A stretch of DNA of 15,553 bases from Halanaerobium sp046541575 (GTDB lineage: Bacteria > Bacillota > Halanaerobiia > Halanaerobiales > Halanaerobiaceae): assembly GCA_046541575.1 (NCBI GenBank), contig JBKHDA010000044.1, positions 1 through 15,553 of the forward strand, in the 5' to 3' direction. Below the pieces are notes generated by a model that saw only the letters and a program-made list of their open reading frames with translations, ran no database searches and was not told the DNA's origin. Numbering within the stretch: the first letter of the stretch is position 1; every line of letters starts with the position of its first letter. Shown piece after piece: positions 7,285 to 12,827 of the stretch. The translations under genes were made by a program, and so were the position numbers.

Positions 7285-7320
7285 AAAAAAATAGCACCCT
7301 AATCGGTGCTATTTTTTTTT
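7285..7320. terminator. Bidirectional intrinsic terminator between abrB and the SleB-type gene
   Basis: AATAGCACC (7290-7298) pairs with GGTGCTATT (7305-7313) around a six-base loop. Runs of A on the left and T on the right extend the stem and provide U-tracts on both strands. It serves the convergent genes abrB (plus) and the cell-wall hydrolase (minus). Confidence 0.92.
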
Positions 7321-7347
7321 TGTTTATAAATTTTATTTTTATTTTAT

Positions 7348-8037
7348 TTATCTTAAAAATACATGGCCGCCGATTCTGGTCACAAAATTTCTTTTTGAAA
7401 TCCAGGCTTTATTTGTAGCAACCTCCGGATTATAGAAAAAGATTGAACCTAAAGTTGGGTCATAACCTAAAACCGCAGCTCTAGCTGCCTGCAGCTCTTC
7501 CTCACCCGGATAGTAGTTTGCCTGACCATCCATCAAACTGCTGAACTGTCCTTTTTGTAAAATAACATCTCTAATCGTATCAGGAAACTGACTGCTCCGA
7601 ATTCTATTTAAAATTACAGAACCAATAGCAACCTTACCTCTAAAGTCTTCACCTCTGGCCTCACCGTGAATAACTCTGGCCAGCAGTATAATATCATCTC
7701 TAGATATATTCTTATCTAATTTAACTTCCAGATCGGGAATTACCTCAAATGAACTTTTTCCAAACACACCATCTGCTTTTAGTCCTTTATCTTTTTGAAA
7801 TCTTTTAACAGCCTCAATCGTTCCAGCACCATAGATTCCATCTATACTTCCTTTATAGTAATTTAACTGCTTTAATTTCTGCTGTAATACTGCTACATCT
7901 ATTCCTTCGTCTCCCCTGCGTATTGCTCTACTTCCAAACTCATCCATCTCCAGAGCATCTGCCTCATCAAGATTAACAAAAGACACCATTGTGAGGAGTA
8001 ACATTACAGAAATCAATAATTTTGATTTACTCAGCAC
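7348..8037 (-). CDS. SleB-type secreted cell-wall hydrolase with peptidoglycan-binding domain
   Basis: A 229-residue exported protein. A signal peptide covers about 1-28 (Lys-rich start, hydrophobic 7-22, likely cleavage after ADA). A peptidoglycan-binding type 1 domain follows at about 38-100 (VAVLQQKLKQLNYYKGSIDG, then TIEAVKRFQKDKGL). The C-terminal Hydrolase_2/SleB domain (about 112-229) contains ARVIHGEARGE, in which Glu126 is the expected catalytic acid of the lytic transglycosylase fold, and the family segments VAIGSVILNRI and QFSSLMDGQ. This is the architecture of the spore-cortex enzyme SleB, but a role in vegetative wall turnover is also possible. The start is GTG at 8037, with GGGAGG nine bases upstream. 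The gene has its own promoter and a leader of about 120 bases. Confidence 0.87.
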   Translation of the reverse strand: MLSKSKLLISVMLLLTMVSFVNLDEADALEMDEFGSRAIRRGDEGIDVAVLQQKLKQLNYYKGSIDGIYGAGTIEAVKRFQKDKGLKADGVFGKSSFEVIPDLEVKLDKNISRDDIILLARVIHGEARGEDFRGKVAIGSVILNRIRSSQFPDTIRDVILQKGQFSSLMDGQANYYPGEEELQAARAAVLGYDPTLGSIFFYNPEVATNKAWISKRNFVTRIGGHVFLR

Positions 8038-8086
8038 TGTAAATTACCTCCCTGTTGTAAACTAATAGTTAAATGTATAATATAAT

Positions 8087-8096
8087 CTTCCTCCTT
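8087..8096 (-). promoter_or_regulatory. Orphan Shine-Dalgarno in the leader of the SleB-type gene
   Basis: AAGGAGGAAG occurs about 50 bases before the real ribosome site of the hydrolase gene. No ATG, GTG or TTG follows at a usable distance; only ATT codons leading to a very short frame. It may be a remnant or belong to leader control. Confidence 0.35.
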
Positions 8097-8163
8097 TTTG
8101 CCTGCTTAGGTAAACAATAATTTCTTATAGGCTTATTAATAATTATATTTAATTATCAATTTA

Positions 8164-8192
8164 ATAATAAACAATTACTGACTGAATGTCAA
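8164..8192 (-). promoter_or_regulatory. sigma-A promoter of the SleB-type hydrolase gene
   Basis: On the minus strand a perfect TTGACA (8192-8187), a 17-base spacer and TATTAT (8169-8164). Transcription should begin near 8157, giving a leader of about 120 bases. Nothing coding was found in the 253-base gap 8038-8290. Confidence 0.78.
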
Positions 8193-8290
8193 ATGTTCTT
8201 ATTTTACATTCTTAATCGATATTTAATAAAGTTTTAAGAACACTGTTCAACCAGGCTTAAAAGGGGATATTAACTATCAACAGCAGAATA

Positions 8291-8512
8291 TTATTCTTCA
8301 GAAATATATTCAACTTTGAACTTCTGGCCTAAATCGGCCATAATCTCCTTAACTTCGTCTTTAGTCCCTTCAGTTACATCAATCCAGATTTCACCGGGGG
8401 AATCATGGTCTACATTTAATTTTCCCACACCTTCGTAGGCTTTAATTATCATATCTATAAAATTGATTTCTTTGGGGTCAACCTCATACCGTAGTTTTAA
8501 AGTATCCTTCAT
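8291..8512 (-). CDS. Small DUF4911-like protein following trhP
   Basis: A 73-residue acidic protein (MKDTLKLRYEVDPKEINFIDMIIKAYEG...) with alternating predicted strands and helices, resembling the DUF4911 family that often follows U32-peptidase genes in Clostridia. The layout resembles a small ferredoxin-like alpha/beta fold with no catalytic motif; the function is unknown. The first ATG of the frame (8521) directly abuts the AAAAAGG sequence, so it cannot be used well. The second ATG (8512) has AAAGGA eight bases upstream and lies one base after the trhP stop, so translational coupling is likely. Linkage suggests a role with TrhP in tRNA modification, but this is inference from position only. 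Confidence 0.75.
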   Translation of the reverse strand: MKDTLKLRYEVDPKEINFIDMIIKAYEGVGKLNVDHDSPGEIWIDVTEGTKDEVKEIMADLGQKFKVEYISEE

Positions 8513-8513
8513 T

Positions 8514-9743
8514 TTAATCATCCTTTTTGCGGCGCAGTAGTGAGCCTACAGGTATTTCTGCTTCAATCGGAATCTTAATTAGCTGTTTGGGATGAGGTGC
8601 AGCCTCAATTTCCTGGCCTTCCTCATCAATTAAATAATCAGCAGTGATGGTAAATGTTTTTTGACCGGGAACTATTAATTCCAGCCGGTCACCCTTGAAA
8701 ATCTTATTTCTAACTTCAACCACTGCTTCCTGCTCTCTAACATCATAATCTTTGACAACACCTATAAAATCGTAAGTTCTTAAATAAGAAGAACTTTCAT
8801 ATCTCTGACCCTCAGCTCCCGGTTTACCGTAATAAAAACCTTTGGTGTAGTCGCGGTGGCTGATTTTTCTGAGCTCTGCTAAAAGTTCGGGGTCAGCCTC
8901 AAAATTCTCTGGATCCTCATAATACTGATCAATCAGCTGTCTGTAGGTATTAACCACTGTGGCAGCATAATGAACGCTTTTCATTCTACCCTCAATTTTT
9001 AAGCTGCTTACACCGAGCTCTATTAATTCTCCTATTTCTGCTGCCAGGTTTAAATCTCTGGAGTTCATGATAAAGGTCCCCTGCTCATTTTCTTCGATCG
9101 GATAATATTCTCCCGGCCTCTTTTCCTCCACCAGATGGTATTTCCAGCGGCAGGACTGAGCACAATCACCCTTATTTGCATCTCGCCCCACAAAATAGTT
9201 GCTGAGCAGGCAGCGGCCGGAATAAGAAATACACATTGCTCCGTGAACAAAATATTCCAGTTCCACTCTGCCTTCAGTTTTAGCTGCAATTTCTTTGATC
9301 TCCTCTCGGCTCAACTCCCGGGCCAGAATTATTCGCTCTGCTCCCTGTTCAGCCCAAAAAAGAGCTGAAGCCCAGTTAACATTATTGGCCTGAGTACTGA
9401 TATGAATCTCCATCTCCGGCATTTCCCTGCTGACAAAGCTGAAAACACCCGGATCGGAAATTATTAGAGCATCCAGTTTGAGCTCTTTGATCTGTTCTAT
9501 ATATTCTGGAAGTTGAGCCAGTTCCTGATTATGAGGAATCATATTCAAAGTCATATAGACCTTTTTATCCCTCTGATGAGCAAATTCTATCCCTTCTTTA
9601 AGCTCCTCAACACTAAAATTATCGGCTCCAGCTCTTAAGCCAAAGTTTAAACCTCCACAATATACAGCATCAGCACCAAACAAAATAGCAGTTTTTAATT
9701 TTTCTAAACTCCCCGCCGGTGCCAGTAGTTCTACCTTATTCAT
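8514..9743 (-). CDS. trhP: U32-family protein TrhP, tRNA uridine-34 5-hydroxylation
   Basis: A 409-residue protein of the peptidase U32 family, which despite the name acts in prephenate-dependent hydroxylation of wobble U34 in tRNA (B. subtilis TrhP1/TrhP2, E. coli TrhP). The N-terminal barrel begins VELLAPAGSLEKLKTAI. The family signature EYFVHGAMCISYSGRCLLS (163-181) is intact, and Cys171, Cys178, Cys194 and Cys198 are the likely iron-sulfur ligands. NSRDLNL and SLKIEGRMKS follow, then a C-terminal small beta domain from about residue 325. Length and C-terminal domain match TrhP2 (YrrO) rather than the shorter YrrN. The start overlaps the end of trmR by eight bases, with GGAGGAAGG upstream of the ATG. 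TrmR then methylates the hydroxyl group that this protein installs, so the pair forms a short pathway. No second U32 gene is present here. Confidence 0.89.
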   Translation of the reverse strand: MNKVELLAPAGSLEKLKTAILFGADAVYCGGLNFGLRAGADNFSVEELKEGIEFAHQRDKKVYMTLNMIPHNQELAQLPEYIEQIKELKLDALIISDPGVFSFVSREMPEMEIHISTQANNVNWASALFWAEQGAERIILARELSREEIKEIAAKTEGRVELEYFVHGAMCISYSGRCLLSNYFVGRDANKGDCAQSCRWKYHLVEEKRPGEYYPIEENEQGTFIMNSRDLNLAAEIGELIELGVSSLKIEGRMKSVHYAATVVNTYRQLIDQYYEDPENFEADPELLAELRKISHRDYTKGFYYGKPGAEGQRYESSSYLRTYDFIGVVKDYDVREQEAVVEVRNKIFKGDRLELIVPGQKTFTITADYLIDEEGQEIEAAPHPKQLIKIPIEAEIPVGSLLRRKKDD

Positions 9744-10380
9744 TTATATCCTTCCTCCTGCTGATTGCCATCCCATCACCTGCTGTTACAATTGTCGAAT
9801 CAAGCTCCGGATGGTTCATAATTAGTTTTAAATATTTCTTTAAGTTGTTGACCATTGTTCTTATTTTATGTTTTGTTGGACCCTCGCTGAGAACCTTTCC
9901 TTTATAAAGCACATTATCGGAAATTAAAAGTCCTCCCGGAGCCAGCAGCTCCATTATGTATTCAAAAAGATAAAAATACTGCCCTTTGGCAGCATCCAGA
10001 AAAATAAAGTCATAGTCACTTTTTAGATAAAGCAGAACATCAAAGGCATCTCCAACTTTTAAATCAATTTTATGCTGATAATTAAATTTGCTGAAGTTTT
10101 CTTTTGCCTTTAGGGCCCGCTTCGGCTCCAGCTCTACTGCTGTAATTTCAGCCAGCTTTGGGCTGTATTTTGCCAGTAAGAGGGTCGAAAAACCATAGGC
10201 AGTACCAATTTCCAGTATTTTTTTCGGTTTTTTTAATTTCAGCTGCAGCCTTAATAGATCAGCTGCATCACGGTCAATTATTGGAATTTGATTTTCTCTG
10301 CATTCTACTGCCAGCGGCTCAAATTCTTGATCTATAAAATTATTTTCAGAAAATCTGCTGTTGATCTCGGTTATTTTCAT
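9736..10380 (-). CDS. trmR: tRNA 5-hydroxyuridine O-methyltransferase TrmR
   Basis: A 214-residue class I SAM-dependent O-methyltransferase of the COMT-like/YrrM family. Motif I is ILEIGTAYGFSTLLLA (55-70); the acidic SAM ribose residue is in VELEP (82-86); FIFLDAAKGQY (125-135) and LLISDNVLYKG (151-161) carry the metal-binding Asp/Asn residues; and GDGMAISRR closes the fold. By family and position (between mltG and the U32 gene, as in B. subtilis yrrL-yrrM-yrrN-yrrO) it should convert 5-hydroxyuridine to 5-methoxyuridine at tRNA position 34. The ATG at 10380 has AAAGGAAG seven bases upstream. The last eight bases overlap trhP. A catechol-type or other small-molecule O-methyltransferase is possible by sequence alone; synteny makes TrmR much more likely. 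Confidence 0.88.
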   Translation of the reverse strand: MKITEINSRFSENNFIDQEFEPLAVECRENQIPIIDRDAADLLRLQLKLKKPKKILEIGTAYGFSTLLLAKYSPKLAEITAVELEPKRALKAKENFSKFNYQHKIDLKVGDAFDVLLYLKSDYDFIFLDAAKGQYFYLFEYIMELLAPGGLLISDNVLYKGKVLSEGPTKHKIRTMVNNLKKYLKLIMNHPELDSTIVTAGDGMAISRRKDINE

Positions 10381-10428
10381 AAACTACTTCCTTTATAAAG
10401 GCTAATAATTATCTGCTAAAAACTGACT

Positions 10429-10458
10429 AAAAAGAAGCAGGCTGATTAATAGCTGCTC
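10429..10458 (-). terminator. Weak stem-loop with T-tract after mltG
   Basis: On the minus strand GAGCAG (10458-10453), starting at the mltG stop codon, pairs with CTGCTT (10440-10435) and is followed by CTTTTT. The six-base stem is short. It may partly attenuate transcription into trmR rather than end the operon. Confidence 0.4.
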
Positions 10459-11476
10459 AATCTAATTGACGCTGTTTCTGCAGGTGCTGATCATAGCTTT
10501 TTGTAAAAACATGGCTGCCGTCTTCTCGCGCAAAGTAGAATAAATAATCTGTATCTGCTGGATTAACCGCTGCTTCTACTGCCCGATCCCCGGGACTTGC
10601 AATTGGTGTTGGAGGCAGGCGCTCGATTTGATAGGTGTTGTAGGGAGAATCAATTTCTAAATCAGAATACAGTACCCGAGCAGTTCTCTCAGGCAGTACA
10701 TACTGCACGGTTGCATCTAACTGCAGGGCCATCCCCTGCTCCAGGCGGTTATAAATTACTGAAGCAATAATTTTATTTTCAGCATCTATTTTGCCCTCTT
10801 CTTCAATCAGAGAAGCAATTATTAAAAGCTCATAGGCCGAAAATCCCCTCTCTGCTGCCGCCTCTTCTAAAAGGGGAAGTCTCTGTTCAACAAAATACTC
10901 AATTAAATCCTCGGCAATATCGGCTTCATCATAACTCATCGGAAAATTATAAGTTGTGGGGATAATAAAACCTTCTGCCGGAAAAATTTCTCCTGAATCC
11001 AGTATTTTTTCATTAAAAGTTAAGTCCAGCTCCAATTCTGCCAGTTGATCATAAATCTCAGCTTCCAGTTTTTCCGGCTCATATTCTGGAAATTCCAGGG
11101 CTGCAAATCTATTTAAAATTTCGGTAAAGGTAAATCCCTCTGGAATCGTAACCCTAAATCTTTCTTCTTCTCCCCGCTGCAGTTTATCTATTATTTCCAG
11201 AGGAGTATTTGAAGTTGAAAAACGATAATACCCGGCCCGCAGATTATCGACCTCTTTAAATCTAAGCAGCAGATAAAATACTGTGCCAGATTTAATTACT
11301 CCCTCATTTTCGAGCTGATTGGCTATTGCCCGACCGCTCATTCCCCTGTCTATTTCTATCATAATATCTCTGGGATCAACTCTATTTATGGGCTCCATTA
11401 AAGAATAAACCCTCAGTGAAAAACTGAGTATTATAATAAAAATCAAAAATAAAAAGGCTGCTCTTTTCAACTTCAA
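10457..11476 (-). CDS. mltG: Endolytic murein transglycosylase MltG
   Basis: A membrane-anchored lytic transglycosylase that cleaves nascent glycan strands and limits chain length. The 339-residue product has one N-terminal transmembrane anchor (about 5-27), then the LysM-like segment IDRGMSGRAIANQLENEGVI (42-61), and the YceG domain to the C-terminus. ASLIEEEG (221-228) contains the catalytic Glu, by alignment Glu225. NRLEQGMALQLDATVQY, YNTYQ, LPPTPIASPG and AAVNPADTDYLFYFA are conserved family blocks, and SHVFTKSYDQH closes the domain. The start is TTG at 11476: GAGAGGAAG lies six to seven bases upstream, and no in-frame ATG is available. The protein is markedly acidic. Neighbouring ireB and ruvX are its usual Firmicutes partners. 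Confidence 0.95.
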   Translation of the reverse strand: MKLKRAAFLFLIFIIILSFSLRVYSLMEPINRVDPRDIMIEIDRGMSGRAIANQLENEGVIKSGTVFYLLLRFKEVDNLRAGYYRFSTSNTPLEIIDKLQRGEEERFRVTIPEGFTFTEILNRFAALEFPEYEPEKLEAEIYDQLAELELDLTFNEKILDSGEIFPAEGFIIPTTYNFPMSYDEADIAEDLIEYFVEQRLPLLEEAAAERGFSAYELLIIASLIEEEGKIDAENKIIASVIYNRLEQGMALQLDATVQYVLPERTARVLYSDLEIDSPYNTYQIERLPPTPIASPGDRAVEAAVNPADTDYLFYFAREDGSHVFTKSYDQHLQKQRQLD

Positions 11477-11550
11477 ACTCTTCCTCTCATAATTAAGATT
11501 AGCTGAACTTTAATAATCTATTTTTTAAGCACTAAACTTCTTTCGGGCAG

Positions 11551-11817
11551 TTATTCCATATTTTCTATATATACAGCCTGAACTTTTTCGAATTCTTCTT
11601 TTTCTTCAACCGGAGTAATAATTTCTTCTTCACCCTCACTTAAAATTTTAACAACTGTAGCATCAGCATTTTCTCCGGCTCTAGCATCAACAATAATTAA
11701 ATATTTAACTCCATCAATTACCAGATCATCCTCTATAATAAAACGGCTCTCACCTTTACCATCTGATAATACCAGTTCCTTTTCATCTTCATCAATCCAA
11801 AACTTGCCATCACTCAT
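11551..11817 (-). CDS. DUF1292 family protein (YrzB-like)
   Basis: An 88-residue, very acidic protein with the DUF1292 pattern: a short strand pair (KELVLSDGKGESRFIIEDDLVIDGVKYLIIVDA), then an acidic linker, VVKILSEGEEEIITPVE, and a terminal EEFEKVQAVY. The molecular function is unknown; the family is almost always found in the alaS-ireB-ruvX-mltG neighbourhood, as here. Its ATG follows the ruvX stop by one base, with AAGGGGT upstream, so it is coupled to ruvX. The palindrome at 11844-11882 lies just before its ribosome site and could influence translation. There is no signal peptide and no cysteine. Confidence 0.82.
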   Translation of the reverse strand: MSDGKFWIDEDEKELVLSDGKGESRFIIEDDLVIDGVKYLIIVDARAGENADATVVKILSEGEEEIITPVEEKEEFEKVQAVYIENME

Positions 11818-11818
11818 C

Positions 11819-12280
11819 TTAATTACCCCTTTCGTTTTTTTTGGTACCGGGTACCTGGAAATTATTTCCAGGTACCCGGTACTCTAGATAAGACTGCAGA
11901 ATTAAAGAAGCAGCCATCTTGTCTATAACTTTTTTTCTTCCGGCTCTGCTGACATCAGCCGCCAGCAGTATGTTTTTTGCCTGACTTGTTGTCAACCGCT
12001 CATCCTGAATCTGAATCGGAAGCTCAAGATTATTATTCAAAAAATTAATAAAGGCCTGAGTTATTTCCGCTCTTTTGCCCATAGTGCCGTCCATATTATA
12101 GGGCATTCCTACTACAATTTCTTCTATATCATATTTATCTATGTATTTTTTAATTTCTTCCAGCAGCTCCTGATGTCCGTGCATCTGAAGAGTTGTCAGC
12201 GGCTGAGCCGTCCAGCCCAGAGAATCACTAACTGCTACTCCAACCCTTTTGTTGCCATAATCTAAACCTAAAATTCTCAA
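11819..12280 (-). CDS. ruvX: Putative pre-16S rRNA nuclease / Holliday junction resolvase RuvX (YqgF)
   Basis: An RNase H-fold nuclease of the YqgF family, involved in 16S rRNA 5' maturation. The first acidic residue is Asp7 in GLDYGNKR; VVGMPYNMDGT (57-66), DERLTT with Glu94, and VIDKMAA with Asp120 complete the active site. Typical members end soon after LILQ-YL, at about 138 residues. This one continues to 153: the extra RVPGNNFQVPGTKKNERGN is encoded mostly by a perfect 39-base palindrome, which explains its repeated VPG. The catalytic domain is complete, so activity is likely kept. The start is TTG at 12280, with GGAGG eight bases upstream. The gene has its own promoter after the ireB terminator. 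The DUF1292 gene follows after one base. Confidence 0.95.
   Translation of the reverse strand: MRILGLDYGNKRVGVAVSDSLGWTAQPLTTLQMHGHQELLEEIKKYIDKYDIEEIVVGMPYNMDGTMGKRAEITQAFINFLNNNLELPIQIQDERLTTSQAKNILLAADVSRAGRKKVIDKMAASLILQSYLEYRVPGNNFQVPGTKKNERGN
11844..11882. repeat. Perfect 39-base palindrome inside the 3' end of ruvX
   Basis: GTACCGGGTACCTGGAAAT (11844-11862) is the exact reverse complement of 11864-11882, with one central T at 11863: 19 bp arms without a mismatch. It is GC-rich against an AT-rich background. Read leftward, it adds the residues YRVPGNNFQVPGT to RuvX without breaking the frame. It is not a terminator for ruvX, since A-runs rather than T-runs follow on that strand. The form fits a small dispersed palindromic element of the REP/RPE type; only one copy is in this window. 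Confidence 0.85.
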
Positions 12281-12315
12281 ATCTTTTGCCTCCAGTTTTC
12301 TTTCTTCAATATGAT

Positions 12316-12344
12316 ATTATACAATCATTTTGCTAAATAAGCAA
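12316..12344 (-). promoter_or_regulatory. sigma-A promoter of ruvX operon
   Basis: On the minus strand TTGCTT (12344-12339), a 17-base spacer and a perfect TATAAT (12321-12316), about 36 bases before the TTG start of ruvX and after the ireB terminator. An inverted repeat TTTGCT-TATTT-AGCAAA covers the -35 region and could be an operator. Confidence 0.7.
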
Positions 12345-12395
12345 ATTTATTGAGCTTAATCAAAAGTGAATTTATCAATTTTAATTTTAAAGCAC

Positions 12396-12430
12396 CAAAA
12401 AAATTAGCAGCTGAGAAAATTCCAGCTGCC
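12396..12430 (-). terminator. Intrinsic terminator after ireB
   Basis: On the minus strand GGCAGCTG (12430-12423) pairs with CAGCTGCT (12413-12406) around a nine-base loop and is followed by AATTTTTTT. It ends the alaS/ireB transcription unit and separates it from ruvX. Confidence 0.87.
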
Positions 12431-12443
12431 TTTAATCATTTTA

Positions 12444-12710
12444 CTACTGCTGGTTATCAAGATAACTGCGCAGTAATTCTTCAATTATTTCATCGCGATC
12501 AATAGTTCTAATCATTGTCCTGGCATCTTTATAACTTGTTATATAGGCAGGATCTCCAGAAAGTAAATATCCGACAATTTGATTAATAGGATTATATCCT
12601 TTTTCTTCCAGGGCCTTAGACACCTTATTAAGGACAAATGCTGCTTCACTTAATTCTTCTTTATTGATCTTAAATCGCATCGTTTTATCGCTAAAATCTT
12701 CTGCGGCCAT
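12444..12710 (-). CDS. ireB: IreB family regulatory phosphoprotein (UPF0297, YrzL)
   Basis: A small cytosolic protein of the IreB/UPF0297 family. In Enterococcus, IreB is a substrate of the PASTA-domain kinase IreK and opposes its effect on cephalosporin resistance. The family block EKGYNPINQIVGYLLSGDPAYITSYKDARTMIRTIDRDEIIEELLRSYL is nearly complete, and the N-terminal DKTMRF keeps the Thr region that is phosphorylated in IreB. The frame opens with GTG at 12719, but the in-frame ATG at 12710 gives the usual 88-residue length and starts MAAEDFSDKT; its ribosome site (GGGATGTGAT) is weak. It stops with TAG. It sits between alaS and ruvX as in most Firmicutes. Confidence 0.94.
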   Translation of the reverse strand: MAAEDFSDKTMRFKINKEELSEAAFVLNKVSKALEEKGYNPINQIVGYLLSGDPAYITSYKDARTMIRTIDRDEIIEELLRSYLDNQQ

Positions 12711-12766
12711 ATATATCACATCCCGTATTTTAATTTGCCTTATATTATTATTTCTGCAGTCAGCTT

Positions 12767-12815
12767 CAAATTCCTTGTTTTAATCAGGAATTTTTCCTCA
12801 TAAAGCAGGAATTTG
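12767..12815. repeat. Nested inverted repeats in the alaS-ireB gap
   Basis: CAAATTCC (12767-12774) is the reverse complement of GGAATTTG (12808-12815). Between them a smaller palindrome, AGGAA-TTT-TTCCT (12786-12798), repeats the same core. Either hairpin can form, but neither is followed by a T-tract, so it is not a standard terminator. It may be a processing site or mRNA-stabilising structure. Confidence 0.45.
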
Positions 12816-12827
12816 CATTTTCAGCAG

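Noticed and set aside
8238..8248. GAACACTGTTC as a LexA/SOS box
   Set aside because: The half-sites are spaced by three bases, whereas the Firmicutes LexA site needs four; it also lies upstream of the -35 of a wall hydrolase gene, not an SOS gene.
9792..9802. TTGTCGAA Spo0A-like box
   Set aside because: It lies within the coding region of trmR, away from any promoter; a chance match is likely.
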